Below are positions 12,001 through 27,400 of a stretch of DNA of 64,000 nucleotides, in pieces. The stretch comes from Congeria kusceri. Its lineage: Eukaryota; Mollusca; Bivalvia; Myida; Dreissenidae. A model generated the notes under the pieces. That model was not told the origin of the DNA. It was given only the letters and a program-made list of their open reading frames with translations, and searched no databases. Within the stretch, counting starts at the first letter, position 1, and each line of letters begins with the position of its first letter. The position numbers and the translations under genes are program-made. The DNA lies in assembly GCA_027627225.1 (NCBI GenBank), contig CM051025.1:75665974-75729973 (forward strand), written 5' to 3'.

Positions 12001-15000
12001 CTAGCCCTGCCTGTAATTAGTGCTGGTCGACGACGTATAACAAGGGTTTGGAAATGATAACTGCTAATGAAAGTACGGCATTTGAGAAATTTTTGTAATG
12101 TTTTTTTTTTTTGTAAGAACAGGGGAACTTTGAACGTTTTTCTGTAAGTAAATTCTTCGATATGCAGGTACTAATATATAAATATATAGTTTATGTACAT
12201 TTATGCTATATTTATATGATTATATTATCGAAACAACGCGAGCTAAACAAAAGTCCATAACGAACAGACCCCATTATTTCTTCTACGTATTTCATTCACA
12301 CAATTTTGTATTAATAAATAACTGTAAACTTGTTTATTAATAACAATTAAGACACACAATCGATTGGTATTCCATCAAGATTCTCAAAAAAGGACACTGC
12401 TGATATATTTTTAAATACAGGCATATATTTGCTAATATCTGATATCTTTTAAGTTCAGAACATTCTATTGCAATGAAAATCCCAAAGCCAGTTTTTTCTC
12501 TGTCTGTAGATAAAACATTTGCACAGCAATAGACGTCAATTGTAAATGTGATGAAAGATCAATTCTTTTGAAAATTCACTTCCTGTTCCCATGCCTAAAA
12601 TTCCTAATATATCTTGTTCAGTGGTTGTCTATAAAATCTAGCACCAAGTAAGATTTTGTACATTGTTGTCATCAATCAGGATAGAATGGGCTTTACTTAT
12701 GACTCGTCATGTTTTCTACCACGAGGAAGGTTTTTAAGCAATCAACATGTCATCGTATGTTGTTGTATATCTAAGCTGATACCCATCTTGAATCACATTG
12801 GAACAATTTAGATTATTACACCTCACGTGGCCACTCTGTGTATTTTTTCCATAGACCAAAAGTTATATCCCAGGGTATTATTGTTTCATATTACCCTCGC
12901 GCGGAGCTAAGAATAGAACAGCGATTATTTTTCAAAACAAAACAAAATTAAACGACTATGCAAAACAAAACAAAATTGAGCGACTATGCACATTTTACCT
13001 CCAAAGTGCTCACGTCGATCCACGGCTTTTTACAATTAATATCCAGCTACAAGCATTTGCAATTCCTTTTTGTATCCACATAGCTAAACCTTTTTTATTT
13101 CAATTTTTCGTCTGAACCGTGCTAACCAGAAACGCGATGGGATATCGATGTCTGGTCAGAACGTTTCTTTAAATTCGTATTTTCTCTGCGAACAGGTATG
13201 AAATTATCAATATTTGCATCCAAAATAATTTTAGACATCACCGATGATGGTTTTTAATTCTGTGTTTAAACACGACTCAACACAATCCTATGTAATAATA
13301 TCAGTCCGCTGAAAACTGGTTTGTGTCGTCACTGCACATATTGTTTACAGAATTATTATGCTACACATTTATCCGTTATGTGATCTGCATATCCATTAAA
13401 CACTTTCAATCAACTGTATGTTCCTTTTTGAATCACACGATAACGTTCGCCCGTTTTTCGCCGTGTATATAACCGATTTAAACTAACGCGCTGTAGAAAC
13501 TTCATATCGATCACGCCGTGTTTAAAATTGACACGTCTAAATATAGCTGTACACACTCAATTGTCATTACGATCGTAATCGTAAATGTCCAAATTTCCAT
13601 TGAAAGTGTAATATGCCAATAGGTAACACACTGAGCTTGTGTTCAAGAAAAAATAAAAAATTAAATTATACTGTACACACAAATTTAGCCGGTATTCTTT
13701 AATGTTCTGACGTGAGATATTTATTATAATGACGAAGTATATTTTTTACATCCTTGTGACATAGCAAAATATAGAGTCAAACTGAAGTCTGTAAAGTAGA
13801 TTGCTGCCCTTTGCAGTTCAAACATGTTATATGAATCATAAATGTATCATATAAATAGAAAAGGCAATAATACCTTTCTATGATCATATTCATGATAACA
13901 GAAGCTCAAACACTGTCATTGCCGTGTGATTTATGCGACTGGAGAACCAATAGCAAAATACCATCAATATCGGTATCATGTAAAACCGTTAGGAATTATA
14001 ATTTAAATTTACAAGACTTTATGTACTTCTGATAGAGTAAGAAATCTCAATAATTGCAAAAAATCAGACAAGATCGTACACATAAATGTAGAACGTTGAC
14101 CATGCTTAGACATCGTTTTCCACAGTTATTTACCTAAAGCTGTTTAATATTTGGCTCCTTAAGCACATTCCGCACATTTTAAAAACATGCCGTGAAATAA
14201 ACATGAAATGTAATAGATGGCATCGCGTTCCTAGAGTCAGTTTACGTGCGCAATTTGCATTCATTGACGATCTGTAAAACGTTTATTCTTTTGTAGATGA
14301 CAATCATTTCCAAGCAACTTGTTTAAAGTTTAAAATCATTATTTCCCAGAAGAGAATGTTAATGAGTTTCCTACATGTTAAAATAACAATCACCATATGT
14401 GAAGGTGTTGATGCATTTTCTTCAGAGACACATAACAGCGTGTTACAAAAGTGCGACCCGGTCTGCATTTGTTTCAGGGAAAACGTACTTTTACATGCAT
14501 GTTCTTAATTTGAGGCAAGCGCACGACCGCCTTCACATAACATAAAACATTGTTTGTCCAACAACTTTAATGTTTATCGCCTAAGAACAGACCATGTTAG
14601 GCATTGACCATGTTTTCAACCCGGTTTAACTTCTCTTGAAAAAGATTGATATAATAGGTGCTCCAACCAGTGTACAAATGTGTATCATGACACTTTTAGT
14701 ACTTATTATGTGAATAGAAAAGACAATTCCAAGAGAAATGTTTGTGTGGTCAAATGAAACCACACAAGAATAACAATTTACGTAATTTACTAAAGACAAT
14801 CAAAGAAAATCGAAACATTTTTTTTTTTCATTTCAATCCTTTTTCAATCTCTTGAATTATAAAGCAACGTTTCGGCTAAAATGAAATTTCAACTATTCTT
14901 GTCAAGTGATGTCCTGTTTATTCTGGGTAGCCATCGTAGCGTCTACGCTGTTTTGTAACTGAATACAAGTACACTCTACAATCAGGCTAATAAAACAGAT

Positions 15001-16754
15001 GATGCTCTGTATTGAATTATTTTATGACAATACATCCACAAATCAATTCGTGTCAATACTGTTCCACCAAGTTAACATTCTTTTCCAAACCTGATGCATT
15101 AAGCATGTCTAGACGGCTAAAAATTATCAAAAGCTTGTCTATTAACTACTACATTTAGCAAACTACTCGTGCTTTTAGGGAAAAATGAACAGTGTCTTGA
15201 TAAACATTAAAAACCATCAGGCTTGATAAGCGAAATATTAATACACACAACATCTCGGAAGAAAAAATGAAATAACATTATACCAATTGTATATGTATCA
15301 CCTATTCACATGCATGGCCGGGTTCAGATTGTATTTAAAATGTCTATAGAAAAAAATACGACTATCTTATATTATTTTGTTTTCTTGTTTTCTCTCTCAC
15401 TGCGGCAGTTGCATGACACGAAAACGTCAAAGGCAAATGTGATCCATGATCGATTCTTTTTAAGTGTGACTTCCTGATCCCATGCACGATGAGGTTTAGC
15501 CTGCATGTTTATTGTACTGGATATCGACCGTTGTAATGTACAACAGATGTTTCGAGTGCACACCATGCAAGTTTTTTCTTATTTCTTTACAGCTTGCATC
15601 AACCAGTAATTCACCTTGCATGACAGGAATAGATTATCATACAAAGTACCCTGTACACATGGTATACAACATGTCGCTGTTCATATAAATGGTTCAATAA
15701 CGTATTAAGATATTATCTCTTATGATTGTATATAGTAGTTTGACTTAAACCAGCAGTGTGAATGGAGTGAAACATCGGCACATATTCATTTTATTGGCAC
15801 ATTGTTGATGTTATTGTCACAAAGTACAATTCGTTGTATTTTACAATTAAGATGGAAAGCCTAACATACATAACACTAGAAATTCCCTTTACTTTCAAGA
15901 TTTGACATTGCAACGTGCGTTTGTATGTAGACATTCTCTCAGACAACCTCGAAGTACCAGTATTCGATCAGGAGCGATCGCATTTATCGGCCATGCATCG
16001 TGGTCCGCGAACAGGTTTTAAACCATGACACCGGAAAGCGAACAGGTTTCAAACCATGACACCGGAAACCGACTGATATAATTGACGAACGCAATGTCTG
16101 TGGGACACATTAGCTCTTGTAATGTATGTGCTCATGTCAATTTGCACGCATGTTGACGGTAATTAGGGACGTCTGCCTCTTCATGGTGCGCAATACTGCG
16201 AATCCATGTCAACATCAAACAAATGTCTGTCCATGTATGTCCATGTATGTTTGTACGAGTTACTAAACTTTACTTAAAGGATTCTACGTGTGCCTGTGAC
16301 TATCTTAGAGGAGAAGTATCTTTCAAAATAAATATGTTTTGTGTTTAAATAAATGTATAATAGTATAATAATAACCCAAATATCTGTAACTGTTTTAGTA
16401 TTGTGCATGATGGTGCAATCCAAAAGTTACGTTGATATATCATTTTTGTAGCGAAAACATTTCGTATTAATTGTATACAAAATATAAACAAAGGTTGTTG
16501 ACAATGTGTACATAGTTTTCTTGTGTATATTTCATTTTGTATGCACTTAATCATAATAATTTAAGCATATTGGCTTTCTTTCTTTCGTAATTCTATCATC
16601 ACATTAAAGGATAATATCCCTTTAAGAAATTAGCATATTTAGTTGTTCGCATCTGAAATATGACGGTTGGAATCATCATGATTTTAACTCATTTATTATT
16701 GCGCGAAAATAAGAAGTGTCATTTTGAATATCATGAACATTTCCCAAATGCATT
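9065..16754. repeat. Array unit U2 (7690 bp)
   Basis: Full unit with the same content as U1. From about 15367 to its end it is colinear with U3 at a constant offset of 7665 bases and shares variants seen only in U2 and U3, such as a 'ttttg' variant at 15367 in place of 'cgacg' and an extra 'tagta' near 16358. It contains one 12-bp expansion (an extra 'atataaat'-like run) near 12176-12188. Confidence 0.93.
10653..11490 (+). pseudogene. Decayed LINE fragment (U2)
   Basis: Same fragment as in U1 with two further lesions. A TAA stop lies at 10863-10865, through two base changes against U1 and also present in U3 and U6. A 7-bp deletion at about 10914 removes part of the EVIYLSF codons and is also present in U6. 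The shared ancestral frameshift lies at about 11180. The distal block SFVPSTIIMEWNNLPL remains readable to TAG at 11488-11490. Confidence 0.85.
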
Positions 16755-19700
16755 CGACAGGAAAGAATGAAATACCACAAAAAGTCCAGTATCATTGGCA
16801 GCTGCTTTACCTGTTCACACGCATGACTGGGTTCAAATCGTATTTAAAACGACTGTCTGAAATAAATTTAAGACTTAGTGATTTTGTTTGTACATGTTTT
16901 AGTATAAATTATCAGCTAAAATTCTCTTATAAATTCTTAGAAAATATAACATTATCAGTTCTGTCCAGTATTTGATCTTGATAGTAAAGGGTATAATCTT
17001 GCATACCTTTGCATTGTAACTATGGCATCGGAGGAATATCAGACGAGGGATCTTCGTAAACGTTGTCGCGCTCAGTGACTTGTTGCAGCCAATGACGGTT
17101 GCTAGTGGCATAATTCATTACCTGTGTCACAGTTATAATGGAGGTGTTGTTAACATCATAGGGTATAGATGGGTATTCCTATCCTTTGGGTTTTTAGCTT
17201 TAATTGTGTAGAAATACCATGTAAGTATTGATGTCGATCAACATAAGACTGATACTTCAGTCTTCTTGCGCAGATGATAAAATGAGAGACCTGGAGACCT
17301 GGAAACCTGGAGACATATAAGCGTCAAATTACATATAGTTTTAGATAAATAATCTCAAAATAGTCTAAGTAAACGGACATATTTAATATTAAATGTTGGT
17401 AATGTATTTATTATTTTCCTCTTGCAACGGAATGCATTTGTTCATTATTTAGTCTTAGTAGTAATATAATGGAAAATACGCAGAGTTTAACTGAAATCAA
17501 ATCAACGAAAAAAAAAGTAATACATCACATTCTTAACTGGAACCGACGTTGCCTGTTTATTAGTTTCTTAAGATTTCCTGTTTACAAGTTCCCCAATGGA
17601 GATATTGATCACCATTGTCATCCATCAAAGTGCAGTGGACTCAACTTATAACTTGTCTTATCTGTATCAAGTCAAAACTGTTAACATTATCAAACAATAT
17701 GGCACTGAATTTCTAAGCCTAGAGATGTATCGATCACATATTATTCATAAGTATGAGTAGCAACACGGTTGGCTATTAACGACAAAATGTATAAGGCATT
17801 TATTTAGGTAACAATACATGATGTATTGCGGAACTGTGTTTAATTATACACTTAGGCTGTACTTCTAGAGAAAAGGTCGAGTTATCAATTTCCACTATCT
17901 TACTTCATATCGTGAAACTAAAATCAGTCTGGCGTCTCTGAATACATTGATATTATTATTAGTATTGTTTTTCTGAGAAAACTTTTTGTTCACAATTGCA
18001 AACATATTTTAATGTTGTTGTACCGTTTAAATTGTTGTGTTATCTACAAAAAAGCCAAGTTATTTTGGGGCATGCTAAAAAAAGGTACGTCAAATACAAT
18101 TTATTATTCCTACAAATAACATAAATGTTATTTTCCTACCAAAAATCGTCAGGTATGCGTCTCTATGTGCTTAGCGTTTTATAACATTGGCATTTGACTT
18201 ATTTGACGCATGAATCTTTCAAATTATGTGTTTGAACCAACTGAACATGCATTGCATTTAGTGTAAATAGACATAAAACCTGTATGTTTAAATGTTGCTA
18301 CGTATTAATTCATAAACAATTCATATATACATAAATACATGGGCTGATCAATGGTTGGTAAAATTTAATCATGCAAAGTCAGAATCTCTAATTATATCTG
18401 GAAAACAAAACAGACCAATCCACCCACCTCTGACAATGCAAAACGTACTCATTCCAGAAGTCAATGTCCATAAACACTTAGGAATCTATTTGGCCAACGA
18501 CTGCACTTGGCATGAACATATTGCACATATCAAAGACAAAGCATGGCAGCGTTAAAATATTATGCGCCGTCTTAAATATACTATTGATCGAAACGCTTTA
18601 GAAGTTATATACCTTTCGTTTATAAGACCTATACTTGAATATTCTGATGTAGTATTTGACAATTGTTGTCAATTTGAAAAAGATGACTTAGAAAAAATTC
18701 AAATTGAAGCTGCGCGAATTGTATCGGGTTGTACCAAACTTGTTTCGATAAACGAGTTATACAGAGAGGTTGGGTGGGAAACATTAAATATGCGGCGCCA
18801 GAAACATAAACTTATTCTCATGTATAAAATTACCGCAAATCTAACGCCGACGTACCTTAAATCTATAGTGCTGATACAGTGGGAGCTAATAACACGTATC
18901 CATTGCGAAATGGAGCAAACATTGGAAATGTGACAACCCGTACAACCACATATTCAAATTCATTTGTACCATCAACAATTATAATGGAATGGAACAACCT
19001 TCCTCTGGAAACAAGAAACTTATTCAGGCAACAACGAGAGGTTCTTATCAGAACAATTTCTTCACTGACATCCCCAACTCTAAACACACTTTTATATGGA
19101 GATGAAAGTATTGAATATGATAAAAACACGCGTATTTTTTACGCAGTTCAAACGTACATAAAAACTAGTAAAACATTTGATACCTAGCTCTCTGTTACAG
19201 CGATAAACTCATCTCATGTTAAACTGTTGTTGTTATTTTTTCAACCTAAACCATTCCTCATTTACCTAATACTCTCTATCTGAGGTTACACCTCTACCAT
19301 TTACAAGTCGTTCTCCACTCTCTAGGATTTATATTATTCTATCGGATATTATCATATATCTCTTTCTAACCAGTATCCTAAATTGTTATATTCTAACACA
19401 TGACTGCCATTTATATAAATGTTACATACTTGCATGCAAATACTATTTATGGAGAAGAACTATATAAGATTTTATCTTCCGTTCCTATCCATTTTCTGAA
19501 CGTGTGAATTATTTGTAACAGTATATGTTTGTATACTCATATGTGTTCATGTAATAAAATATGTTTAAACCAAACAATTCATATATCACTCTTCAACCAG
19601 ATTGAGTCAATATTGGTTATTGGTGCATTCTCATTACCTGTTACATGGGACAATAGGTTTTTCAAGATTGGTTACGGTGTATGGATCAGGAACGAAACTA

Positions 19701-22700
19701 GCCCTGCCTGTAATTAGTGCTGGTCGACGACGTATAACAAGGGTTTGGAAATGATAACTGCTAATGAAAGTACGGCATTTGAGAAATTTTTGTAATGTTT
19801 TTTTTTTTGTAAGAACAGGGGAACTTTGAACGTTTTTCTGTAAGTAAATTCTTCGATAAGCAGGTACTAATATATAGTTTATGTACATTTATGCTATATT
19901 TATATGATTATATTATCGAAACAACGCGAGCTAAACAAAAGTCCATAACGAACAGACCCCATTATTTCTTCTACGTATTTCATTCACACAATTTTGTATT
20001 AATAAATAACTGTAAACTTGTTTATTAATAACAATTAAGACACACAATCGATTGGTATTCCATCAAGATTCTCAAAAAAGGACACTGCTGATATATTTTT
20101 AAATACAGGCATATATTTGCTAATATCTGCTATCTTTTAAGTTCAGAACATTCTATTGCAATGAAAATCCCAAAGCCAGTTTTTTCTCTGTCTGTAGATA
20201 AAACATTTGCACAGCAATAGACGTCAATTGTAAATGTGATGAAAGATCAATTCTTTTAAAAATTCACTTCCTGTTCCCATGCCTAAAATTCCTAAAATAT
20301 CTTGTTCAGTGGTTGTCTATAAAATCTAGCACCAAGTAAGATTTTGTACATTGTTGTCATCAATCAGGATAGAATGGGCTTTACTTATGACTCGTCATGT
20401 TTTCTACCACGACGAAGGTTTTTAAGCAATCAACATGTCATCGTATATCTAAGCTGATACCCATCTTGAATCACATTGGAACAATTTAGATTATTACACC
20501 TCACGTGGCCACTCTGTGTATTTTTTCCATAGACCAAAAGTTATATCCCAGGGTATTATTTTTTCATATTACCCTCGCGCGGAGCTAAGAATAGAACAGC
20601 GATTATTTTTCAAAACAAAACAAAATTAAACGACTATGCAAAACAAAACAAAATTGAGCGACTATGCACATTTTACCTCCAAAGTGCTCACGTCGATCCA
20701 CGGCTTTTTACAATTAATATCCAGCTACAAGCATTTGCAATTCCTTTTTGTATCCACATAGCTAAACCTTTTTTATTTCAATTTTTCGTCTGAACCGTGC
20801 TAACCAGAAACGCGATGGGATTTCGATGTCTGGTCAGAACGTTTCTTTAAATTCGTATTTTCTCTGCGAACAGGTATCAAATTATCAATATTTGCATCCA
20901 AAATAATTTTAGACATCACCGATGATGGTTTTTAATTCTGTGTTTAAACACGACTCAACACAATCCTATGTAATAATATCAGTCCGCTGAAAACTGGTTT
21001 GTGTCGTCACTGCACATATTGTTTACAGAATTATTATGCTACACATTTATCCGTTATGTGATCTGCATATCCATTAAACACTTTCAATCAACTGTATGTT
21101 CCTTTTTGAATCACACGATAACGTTCGCCCGTTTTTCGCCATGTATATAACCGATTTAAACTAACGCGCTGTAGAAACTTCATATCGATCACGCCGTGTT
21201 TAAAATTGACACGTCTAAATATAGCTGTACACACTCAATTGTCATTACGATCGTAATCGTAAATGTCCAAATTTCCATTGAAAGTGTAATATGCCAATAG
21301 GTAACACACTGAGCTTGTGTTCAAGAAAAAATAAAAAATTAAATTATACTGTACACACAAATTTAGCCGGTATTCTTTAATGTTCTGACGTGAGATATTT
21401 ATTATAATGACGAAGTATATTTTTTACATCCTTGTGACATAGCAAAATATAGAGTCAAACTGAAGTCTGTAAAGTAGATTGTTGCCCTTTGCAGTTCAAA
21501 CATGTTATATGAATCATAAATGTATCATATAAATAGAAAAGGCAATAATACCTTTCTATGATCATATTCATGATAACAGAAGCTCAAACACTGTCATTGC
21601 CGTGTGATTTATGCGACTGGAGAACCAATAGCAAAATACCATCAATATCGGTATCATGTAAAACCGTTAGGAATTATAATTTAAATTTACAAGACTTTAT
21701 GTACTTCTGATAGAGTAAGAAATCTCAATAATTGCAAAAAATCAGACAAGATCGTACACATAAATGTAGAACGTTGACCATGCTTAGACATCGTTTTCCA
21801 CAGTTATTTACCTAAAACTGTTTAATATTTGGCTCCTTAAGCACATTCCGCACATTTTAAAAACATGCCGTGAAATAAACATGAAATGTAATAGATGGCA
21901 TCGCGTTCCTAGAGTCAGTTTACGTGCGCAATTTGCATTCATTGACGGTCTGTAAAACGTTTATTCTTTTGTAGATGACAATCATGTCCAAGCAACTTGT
22001 TTAAAGTTTAAAATCATTATTTCCCAGAAGAGAATGTTAATGAGTTTCCTACATGTTAAAATAACAATCACCATATTTGAAGGTGTTGATGCATTTTCTT
22101 CAGAGACACATAACAGCGTGTTACAAAAGTGCGACCCGGTCTGCATTTGTTTCAGGGAAAACGTACTTTTACATGCATGTTCTTAATTTGAGGCAAGCGC
22201 ACGACCGCCTTCACATAACATAAAACATTGTTTGTCCAACAACTTTAATGTTTATCGCCTAAGAACAGACCATGTTAGGCATTGACCATGTTTTCAACCC
22301 GGTTTAACTTCTCTTGAAAAAGATTGACATAATAGGTGCTCCAAGCAGTGTACAAATGTGTATCATGACACTTTTAGTACTTATTATGTGAATAGAAAAG
22401 ACAATTACAAGAGAAATATTTGTGTGGTCAAATGAAACCACACAAGAATTTCAATTTACGTAATTTACTAAAGACAATCAAAGAAAATCGAAACATATTT
22501 TATTTTTCATTTCAATCCTTTTTCAATCTCTTGAATTATAAAGCAACGTTTCGGCTAATTGAAATTTCAACTATTCTTGTCAAGTGATGTCCTGTTTATT
22601 CTGGGTAGCGACTACGCTGTTTTGTAACTGAATACAAGTACACTCTACAGACTAATAAAACAGATGATGCTCTGTATTGAATTATTTTATGACAATACAT

Positions 22701-24419
22701 CCACAAATCAATTCGTGTCAATACTGTTCCACCAAGTTAACATTCTTTTCCAAGCCTGCTGCATTAAGCATGTCTAGACGGCTAAAAATTATCAAAAGCT
22801 TGTCTATTAACTACTACATTTAGCAAACTACTCGTGCTTTTAGGGAAAAATGAACAGTGTCTTGATAAACATTAAAAACCATCAGGCTTGATAAGCGAAA
22901 TATTAATACACAAAACATCTCGGAAGAAAAAATTAAATAACATTATACCAATTGTATATGTATCACCTATTCACATGCATGGCCGGGTTCAGATTGTATT
23001 TAAAATGTCTATAGAAAAAAATACGACTATCTTATATTATTTTGTTTTCTTGTTTTCTCTCTCACTGCGGCAGTTGCATGACACGAAAACGTCAAAGGCA
23101 AATGTGATCCATGATCGATTCTTTTTAAGTGTGACTTCCTGATCCCATGCACGATGAGGTTTAGCCTGCATGTTTATTGTACTGGATATCGACCGTTGTA
23201 ATGTACAACAGATGTTTCGAGTGCACACCATGCAAGTTTTTTCTTATTTCTTTACAGCTTGCATCAACCAGTAATTCACCTTGCATGACAGGAATAGATT
23301 ATCATACAAAGTACCCTGTACACATGGTATACAACATGTCGCTGTTCATATAAATGGTTCAATAACGTATTAAGATATTATCTCTTATGATTGTATATAG
23401 TAGTTTGACTTAAACCAGCAGTGTGAATGGAGTGAAACATCGGCACATATTCATTTTATTGGCACATTGTTGATGTTATTGTCACAAAGTACAATTCGTT
23501 GTATTTTACAATTAAGATGGAAAGCCTAACATACATAACACTAGAAATTCCCTTTACTTTCAAGATTTGACATTGCAACGTGCGTTTGTATGTAGACATT
23601 CTCTCAGACAACCTCGAAGTACCAGTATTCGATCAGGAGCGATCGCATTTATCGGCCATGCATCGTGGTCCGCGAACAGGTTTTAAACCATGACACCGGA
23701 AAGCGAACAGGTTTCAAACCATGACACCGGAAACCGACTGATATAATTGACGAACGCAATGTCTGTGGGACACATTAGCTCTTGTAATGTATGTGCTCAT
23801 GTCAATTTGCACGCATGTTGACGGTAATTAGGGACGTCTGCCTCTTCATGGTGCGCAATACTGCGAATCCATGTCAACATCAAACAAATGTCTGTCCATG
23901 TATGTCCATGTATGTTTGTACGAGTTACTAAACTTTACTTAAAGGATTCTACGTGTGCCTGTGACTATCTTAGAGGAGAAGTATCTTTCAAAATAAATAT
24001 GTTTTGTGTTTAAATAAATGTATAATAGTATAATAATAACCCAAATATCTGTAACTGTTTTAGTATTGTGCATGATGGTGCAATCCAAAAGTTACGTTGA
24101 TATATCATTTTTGTAGCGAAAACATTTCGTATTAATTGTATACAAAATATAAACAAAGGTTGTTGACAATGTGTACATAGTTTTCTTGTGTATATTTCAT
24201 TTTGTATGCACTTAATCATAATAATTTAAGCATATTGGCTTTCTTTCTTTCGTAATTCTATCATCACATTAAAGGATAATATCCCTTTAAGAAATTAGCA
24301 TATTTAGTTGTTCGCATCTGAAATATGACGGTTGGAATCATCATGATTTTAACTCATTTATTATTGCGCGAAAATAAGAAGTGTCATTTTGAATATCATG
24401 AACATTTCCCAAATGCATT
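16755..24419. repeat. Array unit U3 (7665 bp)
   Basis: Full unit. Its first ~6.3 kb is nearly identical to U4 (offset 7665, then 7664), while its last ~1.4 kb matches U2. U3 therefore looks like the hybrid product of an unequal exchange. U3 and U4 alone share a deletion of about 10 bp in the 'gttgttgtat' block near 20444, a changed stretch near 22607, and the CGA to TGA change in the frame upstream of block B. Confidence 0.93.
18343..19187 (+). pseudogene. Decayed LINE fragment (U3)
   Basis: Has the TAA stop of U2 and U6 (18553-18555) but not their 7-bp deletion. After that stop a 123-codon stretch is open (18562-18933) up to the common frameshift. Near the frameshift a G replaces C, giving 'gtgggagc', a change shared only with U4. 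In the distal frame GANNTYPLRNGANIGN joins smoothly to SFVPSTI, which shows where the original protein continued. Confidence 0.85.
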
Positions 24420-27400
24420 CGACAGGAAAGAATGAAATACCACAAAAAGTCCAGTATCATTGGCAGCTGCTTTACCTGTTCACACGCATGACTGGGTTCA
24501 AATCGTATTTAAAACGACTGTCTGAAATAAATTTAAGACTTAGTGATTTTGTTTGTACATGTTTTAGTATAAATTATCAGCTAAAATTCTCTTATAAATT
24601 CTTAGAAAATATAACATTATCAGTTCTGTCCAGTATTTGATCTTGATAGTAAAGGGTATAATCTTGCATACCTTTGCATTGTAACTATGGCATCGGAGGA
24701 ATATCAGACGAGGGATCTTCGTAAACGTTGTCGCGCTCAGTGACTTGTTGCAGCCAATGACGGTTGCTAGTGGCATAATTCATTACCTGTGTCACAGTTA
24801 TAATGGAGGTGTTGTTAACATCATAGGGTATAGATGGGTATTCCTATCCTTTGGGTTTTTAGCTTTAATTGTGTAGAAATACCATGTAAGTATTGATGTC
24901 GATCAACATAAGACTGATACTTCAGTCTTCTTGCGCAGATGATAAAATGAGAGACCTGGAGACCTGGAAACCTGGAGACATATAAGCGTCAAATTACATA
25001 TAGTTTTAGATAAATAATCTCAAAATAGTCTAAGTAAACGGACATATTTAATATTAAATGTTGGTAATGTATTTATTATTTTCCTCTTGCAACGGAATGC
25101 ATTTGTTCATTATTTAGTCTTAGTAGTAATATAATGGAAAATACGCAGAGTTTAACTGAAATCAAATCAACGAAAAAAAAAGTAATACATCACATTCTTA
25201 ACTGGAACCGACGTTGCCTGTTTATTAGTTTCTTAAGATTTCCTGTTTACAAGTTCCCCAATGGAGATATTGATCACCATTGTCATCCATCAAAGTGCAG
25301 TGGACTCAACTTATAACTTGTCTTATCTGTATCAAGTCAAAACTGTTAACATTATCAAACAATATGGCACTGAATTTCTAAGCCTAGAGATGTATCGTCA
25401 ACATATTATTCATAAGTATGAGTAGCAACACGGTTGGCTATTAACGACAAAATGTATAAGGCATTTATTTAGGTAACAATACATAATGTATTGCGGAGCT
25501 GTGTTTAATTATACACTTAGGCTGTACTTCTAGAGAAAAGGTCGAGTTATCAATTTCCACTATCTTACTTCATATCGTGAAACTAAAATCAGTCTGGCGT
25601 CTCTGAATACATTGATATTATTATTAGTATTGTTTTTCTGAGAAAACTTTTTGTTCACAATTGCAAACATATTTTAATGTTGTTGTACCGTTTAAATTGT
25701 TGTGTTATCTACAAAAAAGCCAAGTTATTTTGGGGCATGCTAAAAAAAGGTACGTCAAATACAATTTATTATTCCTACAAATAACATAAATGTTATTTTC
25801 CTACCAAAAATCGTCAGGTATGCGTCTCTATGTGCTTAGCGTTTTATAACATTGGCATTTGACTTATTTGACGCATGAATCTTTCAAATTATGTGTTTGA
25901 ACCAACTGAACATGCATTGCATTTAGTGTAAATAGACATAAAACCTGTATGTTTAAATGTTGCTACGTATTAATTCATAAACAATTCATATATACATAAA
26001 TACATGGGCTGATCAATGGTTGGTAACATTTAATCATGCAAAGTCAGAATCTCTAATTATATCTGAAAAACAAAACAGACCAATTCACCCACCTCTGACA
26101 ATGCAAAACGTACTCATTCCAGAAGTCAATGTCCATAAACACTTAGGAATCTATTTGGCCAACGACTGCACTTGGCATGAACATATTGCACATATCAAAA
26201 CAAAGCATGGCAGCGATTAAATATTATGCGCAGTCTTAAATATACTATTGATCGAAACGCTTTAGAAGTTATATACCTTTCGTTTATAAGACCTATACTT
26301 GAATATTCTGATGTAGTATTTGACAATTGTTGTCAATTTGAAAAAGATGACTTAGAAAAAATTCAAATTGAAGCTGCGCGAATTGTATCGGGTTGTACCA
26401 AACTTGTTTCGATAAACGAGTTATACAGAGAGGTTGGGTGGGAAACATTAAATATGCGGCGCCAGAAACATAAACTTATTCTCATGTATAAAATTACCGC
26501 AAATCTAACGCCGACGTACCTTAAATCTATAGTGCTGATACAGTGGGAGCTAATAACACGTATCCATTGCGAAATGGAGCAAACATTGGAAATGTGACAA
26601 CCCGTACAACCACATATTCAAATTCATTTGTACCATCAACAATTATAATGGAATGGAACAACCTTCCTCTGGAAACAAGAAACTTATTCAGGCAACAACG
26701 AGAGGTTCTTATCAGAACAATTTCTTCACTGACATCCCCAACTCTAAACACACTTTTATATGGAGATGAAAGTATTGAATATGATAAAAACACGCGTATT
26801 TTTTACGCAGTTCAAACGTACATAAAAACTAGTAAAACATTTGATACCTAGCTCTCTGTTACAGCGATAAACTCATCTCATGTTAAACTGTTGTTGTTAT
26901 TTTTTCAACCTAAACCATTCCTCATTTACCTAATACTCTCTATCTGAGGTTACACCTCTACCATTTACAAGTCGTTCTCCACTCTCTAGGATTTATATTA
27001 TTCTATCGGATATTATCATATATCTCTTTCTAACCAGTATCCTAAATTGTTATATTCTAACACATGACTGCCATTTATATAAATGTTACATACTTGCATG
27101 CAAATACTATTTATGGAGAAGAACTATATAAGATTTTATCTTCCGTTCCTATCCATTTTCTGAACGTGTGAATTATTTGTAACAGTATATGTTTGTATAC
27201 TCATATGTGTTCATGTAATAAAATATGTTTAAACCAAACAATTCATATATCACTCTTCAACCAGATTGAGTCAATATTGGTTATTGGTGCATTCTCATTA
27301 CCTGTTACATGGGACAATAGGTTTTTCAAGATTGGTTACGGTGTATGGATCAGGAACGAAACTAGCCCTGCCTGTAATTAGTGCTGGTCGACGACGTATA

